A stretch of 64,000 bases of DNA from Fallopia convolvulus (taxonomy: Eukaryota > Streptophyta > Magnoliopsida > Caryophyllales > Polygonaceae), in contig OZ024736.1 of NCBI GenBank assembly GCA_964016875.1, forward strand, positions 43,494,707 to 43,558,706, in the 5' to 3' direction. The notes beneath the pieces were generated by a model. The model was not told the DNA's origin. It saw only the letters and a program-made list of their open reading frames with translations, and made no database searches. The position numbers and the translations under genes are program-made. Within the stretch, counting starts at the first letter, position 1, and each line of letters begins with the position of its first letter. This document shows, piece by piece, positions 25,600-35,380 of this stretch.

Positions 25600-25775
25600 T
25601 TGGTTCATATTTATTATATTATAATATTTAATTATCTTATATTCATATAGTATAAATAAAATATACTATATAAGAATTTATATATTTTTTTAATTTACTA
25701 TGAAATTGAATAACTTTTTATCTCTACCATTCATTTTATCTTTGTTCATGTTCATTATATTGTAATAAAATAAAA
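25600..25775. repeat. about 140-bp tandem repeat, right block
   Basis: Continuation of the repeat at 24350-24580: TTATATTATAATATTTAAT and TATAGTATAAATAAAATATA near 25613-25670, then ATGTTCATTATATTGTAAT at 25748. Similarity to the left block extends over more than 150 bases. Confidence 0.6.
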
Positions 25776-26733
25776 ATTAATTTTCTATTTTTTGGCCAAA
25801 ATTATGACATTTGTATGTTCACACTTTTACAAGACATGTTCACATATTATCATCTTAACGGTTTTCACAGATTTAAGAATACGTTCACATATATTGCAAG
25901 TGTGTTCATATTGAGAATAATAACCTCTCTCATATCTAAAAGTTCACATATTAGTACTGTGTGTTCATATTTTATGATCATACGTTCATGTTTGATTATA
26001 TCATCATATAGATGTTAAAAGGCTTAAAAAACCCGAATCAAAGAATCAAATAAATTACTTCTTTTATCTATTGGAAACAAACAATGACAATCCACCAATA
26101 TTGGAAATGATTATGGGAATAGGTAGTTATGTGATGGTACATATTTGATGACACTTAAAAAATTGTGCGTATGTATTGACACTTTTTTGATGACATGTGA
26201 TAATACCTATTTGATGCTACGTTAAGTGATGACACATATTTAATGACACTTAAAATATCTTATAATTTCATCTAATGCATCAAGTTTCACGGTCAACGCC
26301 GGTCAACGATCGTCAACAACTAAATCAACTCGATTGATCGAGTCAATTCATGATGTGAGGCGGTGGAGAGAAGGGGTGGGTTGTAGTGTTAACTCGCTAC
26401 ATGAAAAATGAAAAATAAAATGTGTATTTTACAAACACACAATTGGGCATTTAGGCCTATACTTTTTCTTATTTAAATCACGCATAAATATGATTTTATT
26501 TATGAATACATTAACAAAAAAGATTAATCCTAATTAAGTGATGTGGAATATATTTGTGCAACAAGAATTTGGACCGTAAATTCCAACGCATATCCCTCTC
26601 CAGAAGAGTCCCCTATAAATTGAGAGGTTCCGAGTGCTAATCTTGCAATTTTTTATCATATTTTTAAAAAATTAATTTTGTTCATATTTATTATATAAAT
26701 TAGGAGTTTGATTCTCATTAAATATCCCCTTAT
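25776..26733. other. AT-rich DNA with dispersed short motifs
   Basis: At 25815-25995 the motif GTTCACAT or GTTCATAT recurs about every 20-35 bases. At 26125-26255 ATGACACTTAAAA and related TGATGACA motifs recur. These look like degenerate subterminal motif arrays of DNA transposons, but no ends were found. No gene seen. Confidence 0.35.
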
Positions 26734-27289
26734 CATGAAACGGAAGGAGAATTTTGGACCCTTGGATCAAGGAGATCCAAGGGCTGATTTTATTTCCCCT
26801 TTTATTAGAGGCGGGGACATTTACGTCTTTTCCCTCTCTAATTAATAATCCTTTTTCTCTTTTTTATTTTGTCTAGGGTTCGTTCAAACGCAGTACGCAG
26901 ACGGCAGATCGAAGATCGTGGCCTTCGATTGAAACGGAAGGAGATCGCACCGAACGAGATCGCCATCGCCGAATCCGAAATTTAAAGAGTTTGAATCTGC
27001 GAGTCTGTTCCAACCATGGCAGAAAGTGGTAAGAGGGATTCACAAGCTCGAACAATTTTCGAAATCTGTGTGAGGGATTGAATTTGTGTGATTGAATCTG
27101 TGTGAGGGATTGAATTTGTGTGGTAAGTGGTAAGAGGGATTGAATCTGTGTGATTTTTCGGAATCGATTGAACTGGTCAAGTGTGAAGTGTGAATCTAGT
27201 TGGATTTCGATTGAACTGTGTGAATCGAACTTAATACTAGGCCAATCCGAACTGAGTGAATCGATTGAACTGTGTGAATCGACATTGCA

Positions 27290-27790
27290 CTTAATACTGC
27301 ACTTTTATGACTTAAGAATGCACTTTTAGGGCTTACTAGTACACTTTTCATACTTAAATAATGCACTTTGCACTTCTGGTTGATAATGCACTTTTAGGAC
27401 TTAATAATTCACTTTTAGGACTCAATAGTGCACTTTTCATACTTACTTGCACTTTTCATACTTACTTGCAATTTTCATACTTACTTGCATTTTTCATAAA
27501 GGAGTATAACTAGTATATGACAATGCACTTTTCAGCTTTACTAGTGCACTTTTTATACTTAACAATGCACTTTTCATTTTTGTTTAGAGAATATTTGACC
27601 TTATAGAGAACATATTTTTATTGCACTTTTCACAATTAATAATGCACTTTTTACACTTAAGAGTGCACTTTTTCTACTTAATAGCACTTTGTATATCTTT
27701 TACTTTTCACTGATTTAAGTGATGCACTTTTACTAGTTTATAATGCACTTTATTATACTTTCAATGCACTTTTACTGATTTTCAACTAAC
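27290..27790. repeat. TGCACTTTT motif array, left
   Basis: The core TGCACTTTT or close variants recurs about twenty times at irregular spacing (often 20-35 bases), separated by short AT-rich strings such as CATACTTA. Arrays of a short motif near transposon ends are commonly transposase-binding sites. Confidence 0.6.
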
Positions 27791-27816
27791 ACCTTTATAT
27801 TTCCCTTTTATGTTAG

Positions 27817-27988
27817 TTGTAGCGGGGACATCAAACTCTTCTTCAACTACTATTTTCAATGAGGAATCACCTAAAAACAGTGGTGAATATTTCATTGAGC
27901 TATCTCAAGGGGGAACGACATACTATTTGCCCACGTGTCCATCCGAGTTGAAACCATATGAAGGTCAAATTTTTATTTTAGTACAAGT
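27817..27988 (+). pseudogene. FAR1-type transposase N-terminal exon fragment
   Basis: After an acceptor-like TATGTTAG at 27816 the frame reads through EESPKNSGEYFIELSQGG and ends YLPTCPSELKPYEGQIF. The last part resembles the lead-in to the FAR1 DNA-binding domain of FAR1/FHY3-related, Mutator-derived proteins (KPYxGQxF). The FAR1 domain itself is missing: the frame runs into a tRNA-like sequence at 27989. Family call is from recall of the motif and is moderate at best. Confidence 0.4.
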
Positions 27989-28059
27989 AGCCTATTAGCT
28001 CAAATGGTAGAGCGGTATGCTTTGTGCACAAAGATGTAGGTTCAATTCCTACATAGGCT
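27989..28059 (+). tRNA. tRNA-like sequence with a non-standard anticodon arm
   Basis: 71 nt. Acceptor stem AGCCTAT/ATAGGCT pairs fully, D arm GCTC/GAGC with loop AAATGGTA, T arm GTAGG/CCTAC with loop TTCAATT. The anticodon region (28014-28035) has the right length, but a standard 5-bp stem with 7-nt loop pairs poorly; instead CTTTG and CAAAG form a perfect 5-bp stem with a 4-nt TGCA loop. No anticodon can be assigned. Likely a tRNA-derived pseudogene or SINE head. Confidence 0.4.
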
Positions 28060-28201
28060 AATATGATATCTTACACAAATTAATTCTTAACGCATTTAAT
28101 CTCAACCTAACTAGCTATGTACTAAAAAGAAATTATATTTTATCGTTGTACGACAAATAACTAATTAACCACTATTTTTCAAAGAAAATCATGATCAAAT
28201 T

Positions 28202-28270
28202 AGCTTATATGAGATCGAACCCACATCTATGTGCGTAAGCACATTGCTCTTCCATTTGAGCTAATAACCT
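28202..28270 (-). tRNA. second tRNA-like sequence, opposite orientation
   Basis: Minus-strand 69 nt related to the copy at 27989. Acceptor ends AGGTTAT/ATAAGCT pair at six of seven positions, D arm GCTC/GAGC with loop AAATGGAA, then TGTGC/GCACA forming a perfect stem with the 4-nt loop TTAC where the anticodon arm should be, and a T arm containing GGGTTCGAT. The two copies face each other, about 140 bases apart. Confidence 0.35.
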
Positions 28271-28329
28271 TTCCTTCAATTATGCCTTTAAACATGCACC
28301 ATAAATGCATTAAGTATAGATTTTTATTA

Positions 28330-28600
28330 AAACTTTTCAATGCACTTTTGAAACTTTTCAATGCACTTTTGTAATGATGCACTTTTCATATGTCATTTAT
28401 CAATGCACTTTTCTTATGTCACAATGCACTTTTGAAACTTTTCACTACACTCTTGAAACTTTTCAATGCACTTTTTCAATCAGATGATGCACTTTTTTTA
28501 TGTCATTTATCAATGCACTTTTCTTATGTCACAATGCACTTTTGAAACTTTTGAATGCACTTTTGTAATCAGATGATGCACTTTTCATATGCCATTTATC
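28330..28600. repeat. TGCACTTTT motif array, right
   Basis: Same motif as 27290-27790, here often as CAATGCACTTTTGAAACTTTT or CAATGCACTTTTCTTATGTC. Parts are tandem duplications of about 120 bases. Confidence 0.6.
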
Positions 28601-29410
28601 AATGCATTCAACCTTCACTTTTATCTTATTCAACCTTCACTTTTATCTTATTGCACCAGATCTCAATTTGTTTCTCACTTATAGTGTGATGCTTGTGGTG
28701 TGTATATCAAATTCAGACCTTTTGGAACTGCCGAATTGGTTTTCTTTTGTTTTGATGGTCAGTAACTTCGTATTATGTGTTATCTCTTGTATACAAAGTT
28801 TAAACCTAATTCAGATGGACCGCCTTCTTCAATCGCATAAACAAAGACCAAAAAATATCAGAATCTGGCAAATTTCCTTCTTCAATCGCATAAGGTGAAG
28901 AAAATTAGGGCTTATACCTTTTCGATTTGTTTTTGGAGGCATCGTGATTCGTGGGAGAGATTGAAGGCGAAGGTGAGATCGTCCGTCGTCCTTCGAGCGT
29001 CCGTCGTCCTTTATTTGGAGAGTTCGATCGATTGGAGCCTTGGATCGATCGTTGGAGACTTCGATGCCAGCAGAGTCGAGTCGTCGTCCCGTTTGCTTTG
29101 GAAGTTCGATCGATTTGGAAGTGGAGTCGTGAGAATTCGATTGGGCTCTGGGCTAGAATTTTTTATATTTGAGAATGAACTTAAGGGTATAGAAATTAGG
29201 TGTATTTACAAAATTGCCACCTTGTTGATTTGTTTGATTTGTTTTTGCAAAATCACAGAAGCAATCTCAACCCTTGGATCATGTGATCCGACGACCCAAA
29301 ATTCTCCTACCGTTTCATGTTAGGGTTTGGTTTTATTTGAACCAAACTCTATAAATTAGAATACAGATATTATATTTAAAATAATATATATTAATTTTTA
29401 TTTAAAAAAG

Positions 29411-29440
29411 TCCCCGGGCAAGGCCCGGGTCATCAACTAG
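29411..29440 (+). mobile_element. Helitron 3' terminus
   Basis: A GC-rich hairpin (CCCGGGC and GCCCGGG around AAG) is followed ten bases later by CTAG and then T, the classic Helitron 3' end and insertion context. The matching 5' end (A then TC) was not located, so the extent is unknown; it may include the element at 26734-29319. Confidence 0.7.
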
Positions 29441-29509
29441 TTTTCAATTGAAGAATATCGCTAGCCAAATCAAATTCTTGAATATTATATACGTGCACGA
29501 AAAATACTA

Positions 29510-29874
29510 CTCCCTCCGTCCCCTTTTATTCGTCCTAAAAGATGATTTTTGTGATTATTAAGGAAAATGTAAAGTGGTATTGAAAATTGGAAAAGTAGGT
29601 AAAAGGTGAAATTGATTGGGAGTATTTTTGTAATTTTATAAAGAGAAAAGATGTAAAGAAGTATTAGTAATTGGGAAAATAAGTAAAATATGATATTAGG
29701 TAGAGAAGATGAATAATTGATGGGATGTAAAGTTAAAAAGTGAGTAAAAAGTGATATTAGTCGGGGTATTTTTGTAGGAAATTTATGGATGAAAAAGAAA
29801 AGTGGGGAAAGTACGATAAATATTTCGGGACATCCAAAATGAAATATTGGACAAATAAAAGGGGACGGGGAGAG
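29510..29874. mobile_element. Stowaway-type (Tc1/mariner) MITE
   Basis: 365 bp with terminal inverted repeats beginning CTCCCTCCGTCCCC and ending GGGGACGGGGAGAG, extending into CTTTTATTCGTCC on each side. TA duplications flank it at 29508-29509 and 29875-29876. The end sequence is the widespread Stowaway signature. Non-coding. Confidence 0.93.
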
Positions 29875-30218
29875 TATAGTATTTATATAATCGTTTGATT
29901 GACATTTTACTTTTTAACTAGTTTAAGATCCGCATTATGTACGAGTAACAGATGTATAATTCTTTCACACTGCAAATCAACACATATTCAATAATTAAAA
30001 TGATAAAAATATATTTATATAAAGATAATTCTATTGAAATCATACATCTTCTAACTTGTTCTCAACGACGTCGTCTAACCACTGCTTGGACTTCTGGTTA
30101 TACTAGAGCTTCTTGGAATTCGGGGAACTCTTGGCATTTGGTTCACCGACTTTGCCTCGTTTCTAGAGTGCTTGCTTTGAGCCTCCTCGAGTGTCGTCCC
30201 TAGGCAAAAAATCTCTGC

Positions 30219-32017
30219 TTACGACCTACTTAGTTTGAATTCTAGTTTTGGAGATCGAGCTTCCTTTTCAACAACCTTTCGTTGCATTTCTTTTACAACT
30301 TCGTTTAAACAACAAATTTCCTCATGCGCCTTTAATATTCGAGCTTTGAGACGAGCATGCTCCACTTTGGCTTGTTCCTTGTCGTGCATCACAATTCTTA
30401 TGGCTCTAATCATCTCTCGATTGCGCTTATCCTCCTTTGCGTTTTGGGTTTTGCCTAAGTATGTCGAAGTAGGGTTCTTTGTAACCGCAACATTGTAGAC
30501 CCGCTTTTCGTCATTTGCTTCCTCAAACACCGTTGCTTGTATGCCACTCTCTCAGTCACCTCCCCCATGGGTATGTTCTTCCTCCGAGTGAGCAGGACTT
30601 CGTAGCTGGGGCAATACCTTAGACGATGCGCAAATGGCGGGTTCCACTTCTTCTTTATTCTTGTTCTTGAGAAGGCGCTTACGAGAATTTGCGACAACAT
30701 TGCTTCCATTTCTCCTAGGTAGTGCTCAGGATGGCGTCATCGTAGTCCTTACCTATCCTGATGCAAGTGCAAGTACTACCGTCGGATTATTTTAAGCCAC
30801 CAAGTCCATGCAGGCCTTCTGCGAGCTCCTTTACTATTCTTCCGCGTTTCTTCACCATTGGTGCCTCCATCTCTATTGCACCTGTCATCTTCGCTGCCCT
30901 CCTCCACGACCTCTTTGGTTCGTTCAATGTCAATTACGAGTGATGGTTCTCTTCATCGCTTTGAGTCTAGGGCTTTGACTGTTCATTGAGATAATCTCTT
31001 CCATGTTAATCATATTCGGGATCATTAGGCCTGCGTTTGCCCGTGTAGTTGGGATTTCCGTTAGTGTCATGTTAGATTTTGGAGTCTGATTGAGTTTCGG
31101 GCTCAAGAGGATCGACACAAAGCCAATGAAGGGAGTGGATCGTGCTTTACAAAAGGACACCCGCACTTCTATAACATTTTACGAAGCACATATTGGGGCA
31201 CAAAAGCTCGACCGCACTTTTGTGGTTATGCTCGTAGAATTCCAACAGGCCGGGGCAAAAAGCGCGAGCTAAGCATGGATTGCGCGACTGCTCTTTCTAG
31301 GGCTTGCCTGTGCGATTCCCCGTGTTTGCTAGAATCGAGTTTGCTTGATACCTAAGCATGTATCTTCTATCTTTATGGCCTCTCCTTCAAGTTAAAAAAT
31401 TCATAGGGTTAACAGATTCTCTTATGTTCTTCTTTCATTGTTTCATTCTTTCCTCTCTTGTGAGTTTGTGTGAGTTTTTCCCTTATTGTGGGGTCGAATT
31501 TCCTAACATTTCATGGACCGTGTCCCCCCTCATGATTTGTCAAATCCGAGACCGGTGTGACCATAATGCTCCCGCAATCCGAGATGGATGGATTCGCGAT
31601 GCCATTGTGATTTATCGATGAAGCGTTCTCCATGCTCGCGCGATTTGTGGCCTACTCTCGCACTTGCGCCATTGCCATGGGATCCGGATTTGATGCCCCT
31701 ATTGTGTCTAGGTAAACTTCGCTCATCTCTAATTTCGGGTGTGTGGTCTCTTACTTCTGACACTTGCCTCTTGGTCACAAGTTGCTTTCGCCGCCATGAT
31801 TGTGCTGCTTCGCTCCGGTTACGGTTTCGCCTCCGCCGCGTACCAACATTGTCCGCCACTACTTGGTCCTCATGAGTTTGCTCCTAATCGCAGTCCTCTT
31901 GTCGCCCCACCGATCCCATGGCGTGATATGAAGCCGACAATCTTTGCCCTTTGTCAGTTGTCCTTGCTAGTGTTCTTCATCATGATCCTGTTTATCTCCC
32001 CATTAACGATGCCAATT
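30219..32017 (-). pseudogene. decayed gypsy-like gag region
   Basis: Minus-strand frames broken by many stops. Starting from the LTR side: a primer-site-like TTGGCATCGTTAATGGGGA just after 32018, then a frame at 31859 rich in Arg and charged residues (MADNVGTRRRRNRNR), then polar stretches to 30219 including FSRTRIKKKWNPPFAHRLRY and a charged, probably coiled-coil stretch. Position after an LTR-like sequence and composition suggest Ty3/gypsy gag (Athila/Tat-like primer site). No protease or polymerase motif is seen. Confidence 0.4.
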
Positions 32018-32400
32018 TGTAGTTGTAGAAATTGGTAGAGAGAAATAACACGGAGAAGAATACATAAGAAGTTTTTAGAGCATGCCTTATTTATTCATGA
32101 AGACATTCTTTTATAAGAGAATGAGTAGAGATTAGGGGGTTGAAAGATATGGTTTGATAGGCCGAATTGGGTAGACATTAATTTATTAAATTATTATTTA
32201 CGTTTTTATCTATCTTTAGTTATTAAAATTGGTTAGTTGATTTAATGGCCAAAAATTTATACCACAAGTATGTCAATATATGGTTCAATAATATTTATCG
32301 TGAAGTTTTGAGAGGGTGTAATATGTAAGATATTATAAAGATTAAACTTAGAAGCATTACCTATCTATCTTATTTGACTAAGTGTTTGACACACTCCACA
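32018..32400 (-). repeat. putative gypsy LTR
   Basis: On the minus strand the segment begins TGTGGAGTGTGTC at 32400 and ends AACTACA at 32018, directly before the degenerate TTGGCATCGTTAATGGGGA, which resembles the TGGCGCCG primer site of Athila/Tat-type elements. No second copy was found, so the LTR call rests on ends and context. Confidence 0.35.
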
Positions 32401-32439
32401 TAGATATATTATTTATATTTTTAAGGTGGTCAGATCCAC

Positions 32440-32610
32440 CTTTGATGGTGAACCTCGAGCTCGTGATCTAGTTGACAAGCACCACTAATTTGATAAGCCT
32501 GTTTGAACCGACCGACTCGGCCCAATAGAAGAAGGATGGTGAGATTTGGTATTTCGCAAGTAAGTTGGCGAAGACAATTATCGAATCCGAGACTTTCCAA
32601 CATGCCTCTT
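32440..32610 (+). repeat. dispersed repeat, copy 1
   Basis: Shares scattered blocks with 60470-60640 in the same order: GAGCTCGTGA-CTAGT, a GACCCAATA or GGCCCAATA block, and a later ATCG-AA-CTTCCCAACAT block at the same distance of about 115 bases. Could be a SINE-like or MITE family; ends unknown. Confidence 0.35.
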
Positions 32611-32639
32611 ACTACTAGGTCGCTCCATGTGAAATTGTA

Positions 32640-33700
32640 TTATCTTTTAACCCAAAAAATTAAGGTAGTGTGTAGAGATTTTATCCTTTATTTACACTTT
32701 TTTTTTTTAACTTTTATAACTCTTCCAACCTTTCCACCCTAATCTTTTAAGGGAATTACTTGAGATTGAACCCTTCAAAACTTAGACCTGCAAATCACCT
32801 ATTCACCTCCAATGTCTAAATCACTGTTCATACTATAGAGAATTCAATGAGATAAAAAAAAAGATCAATTATCATTGGCCCAATATCATTAAGTTGATGT
32901 TTTTGCATTCAAAAAGACATGCGTGCACATCAAATTTGCATAATGAGCGCAAGTACCCCCAAATTTGCGTAACAATCATTTATATTTCCATTACAAAAAA
33001 CAAATCATTAATATTTTGCTATTTGTTTATGTCAACGCCTCTAAATGGTTAAATACTTAAATCCCCTCGCTCAAACCAACAATATTTTGTAAACATAGCT
33101 TTCAAGCTATACCATCCACATTTAACAATTGATATTTTCCCAAACTTATTCATCAGTGAAAAATATTGTTACAGTGGAGTAATACTTATATCACTAGTAC
33201 ATTTTACATTTCTTAATTTGTAGATAAGCGAGTGACGTTTTTTTTAATGGGTGGACACACAAAACCAACTCAATCCAAACTCTTGTTTTCATGGAAGAAG
33301 AACCTCTGACTTTGCAAACTCCATCTACTTTGGTGCGCATTTAATTCAAACAGATGGTAAACTAATTATTTCGAACAATCTTTGAATGCGGGACAAATAT
33401 AGGAGGAGATGTATAATTCAAAGTAGAGTGGAAAAAAGTGGGTGTCGGGTAAAGATTGGGCCAAGTTGGGGCCCACCACGATGTCCGTCCACGACTATTT
33501 TATTTTTATTTGGACTTCTGAATTAAACATTAAATTTAATAAGGTCAACTCTCACCCCTCTGTCATCAACTGGGCCTCCTGATTTTCACCCTACTTTTTC
33601 ATCCAACGGCTCCCCTCCCTCCGTTTCTTCCTCTCTCCAATCTTTTATTTCCTTTTTTTTCAAAAGAAAAACGAAAATGAAAGGCCCAGTCAATGGCAAA
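32640..33700. other. AT-rich distal upstream region of the WRKY gene
   Basis: No gene or bounded repeat seen. Composition rises in C/T toward the WRKY promoter. Confidence 0.35.
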
Positions 33701-33714
33701 GCAGTACAGCTGTG

Positions 33715-33909
33715 ACGTGTCCCCTTCAATTAAATTGAACTTCTGGACGGGGTAATAATCAAAACAATAAAGTAAAAACCACGTGGAAGAGTATTATTGG
33801 AAGAAGTGTTTGACCACTGGGAAAAGGGAAAACGACAAGATTAGTTGAGTCATTCGATGCCCATTTTCTTTCTTTGTTTGAGGGTATCATCAATTACTTG
33901 ACTTTGACC
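33715..33909 (+). promoter_or_regulatory. WRKY promoter cis-element cluster
   Basis: Within 360 bases of the start codon: ABRE-like ACGTGTC at 33715, a palindromic G-box CCACGTGG at 33779-33786, W-box TTGACC at 33810-33815, and two adjoining W-boxes TTGACT and TTGACC at 33898-33909. W-boxes bind WRKY proteins, so auto- or cross-regulation is plausible, and ABRE/G-box suggests ABA or light input. The motifs are read directly; function is inferred. Confidence 0.5.
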
Positions 33910-34073
33910 CTCCAAAACCAACCCCTCCCCTACTTATTAAATTTGGGTCTTCTTTGCTTCCCTTCTTAACCTTTCTCCTCTCCTCCAATTTCCGATCTCA
34001 TTGTTTGGGCTTCTGGGTTTTCCAATTAATGGTTTTTCATTAGTCCCTCCTATATAGCTAAGTAAAATCAAGT

Positions 34074-35380
34074 ATGGCTGTTCAATTAATGTTGGGAGAT
34101 TACAAGACCACCAGCTTCGCCGCCCAAATGGAGGAGAACGCCGTCCGGGAAGCCGCCGCCGCCGGCCTCCAGAGCGTCGAGAAGCTCATCCAACTCCTCT
34201 CACAATCCAACCACCAAGACTCCCCTGAAAATTCCACCTCCTCCTCAGACTCCAGCGACTACAAGACCGTTGCCGATGTCGCCGTTAACAAGTTCAAGAA
34301 GGTAATTTCTTTGCTAGACCGGACCCGAACCGGTCACGCCCGGTTCAGACGCGGCCCGCTGGGTTCTTCCCCTTCCTCATCCACCCCATCACAGCCTCCG
34401 GCACCGTCTCAACCTCAGCCACATACGCTCCCCGTGGCCCAGCAAGGCCCGATACCCGGCCCGGAATTGGAGAACAAGCCACACAGATCTGCTTTCACAA
34501 GAGTCCACAGTACCTCACATCTCTCCCAGCGCTTACCGCCTCTCCCCATCGCCGGCAACCACCACCACGTCTCCACGTCGGCGTCGCAGAAGGCGGCGGC
34601 GGCGGCGGTAGTCGAGCGGAAGGAGTCGTCGACCACCATTCATTTCGCAGCTTCACCGTCAATCTCAGCGGCGACCTCCTACATGTCATCGCTCACCGGA
34701 GACACGGAGAGCTTGACCCCGTCGATGTCCTCCGGATTTCAGATCACAAACCTCTCGAACGTCTCCTCCGCCGGAAAGCCCCCTCTGTCGACCTCTTCGC
34801 TGAAGAGGAAGTGCAACTCCGTCGACGACGGCAAGTGCGGCGGCGGGCCTTCTGAACGGTGTCACTGCACCAAGCGAAGGTTAGTCAAAACCAAAATTTC
34901 CAATTCTATCCCCGCTCTCTTGACTTTTATATTATAGTCAACATATTATTTCTAGATCTAATCTGAGCCGTTCAACTGGGTTGACTGGTAACAGGAAATC
35001 AAGGGCCAAGAGAGTGGTCAGAGTCCCAGCGGTCAGCCAGAAGATGGCCGATATTCCACCCGATGAATACTCTTGGAGGAAGTACGGCCAGAAGCCGATC
35101 AAGGGTTCTCCTCACCCTAGGTAAGCTGCACCTCCTTCACGTTCTTGTAAATTACTAATATACCCTCGGAAAATCAAGTAATTAATGATTTATTTTTTTG
35201 TTTATTGTAAACAGAGGGTATTACAAGTGTAGTAGCGTGCGGGGATGCCCAGCGAGAAAGCATGTGGAGAGGGCGTTGGACGATGCAGCCATGCTGATTG
35301 TAACGTACGAGGGGGATCACAACCATTCCCAGTCTGTTACGGACGCCACGGCTCCCATTCTCATCGAAGCATCATCATAG
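34074..35380 (+). CDS. group IId WRKY transcription factor (WRKY7/11/15/17-like)
   Basis: Exons 34074-34879, 34995-35120 and 35215-35380 give 365 residues. A nuclear DNA-binding regulator of W-box promoters; group IId members often act as repressors in defence and stress. Domains in order: MAVQLMLGDY and MEENAVREAAAAGL N-terminus; calmodulin-binding C-motif at about 69-95 (NKFKKVISLLDRTRTGHARF); Ser/Pro-rich middle; basic zinc-cluster/NLS region about 245-281 (KRKCNSV, RCHCTKRRKSRAKRVVRVPA); WRKYGQK at 296-302; zinc ligands C316, C322, H346 and H348. The second intron splits the codon after PHP-R, the R-type position of this group. The reading frame is intact. ATG 34074 is preferred because it begins the conserved MAVxLM start. 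Confidence 0.95.

Larger units (their letters stand above)
26734..29319. mobile_element. DNA transposon remnant with inverted ends and motif arrays
   Basis: Inverted repeats of about 55 bases lie at 26734-26787 and 29263-29319: both begin CATGAAACGG, continue with AGGAGAATTTTGG, and carry a GATCCAAGGG block. Inside are two arrays of the motif TGCACTTTT, a short exon resembling the start of FAR1-type (Mutator-derived) transposases, and two tRNA-like sequences. No clear target duplication was found at these ends, so they may be internal to a larger element; a Helitron 3' terminus lies 120 bases further on. A FAR1-type Mutator relative is the best guess. Confidence 0.5.

Noticed and set aside
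25815..25995. GTTCACAT repeats as a CRISPR-like or satellite array
   Set aside because: Spacing and sequence are irregular and no unit repeats exactly; the genome is a plant. Degenerate motif array is all that can be said.
26280..26345. GGTCAACG cluster as a W-box promoter
   Set aside because: No gene follows, and the surroundings are transposon-like AT-rich DNA.
28895..29323. 142-codon frame as a gene
   Set aside because: It ends within the right inverted repeat of a transposon remnant, has no domain, and its Arg/Ser-rich content follows from repeated TCGTCC and GATCGA words.
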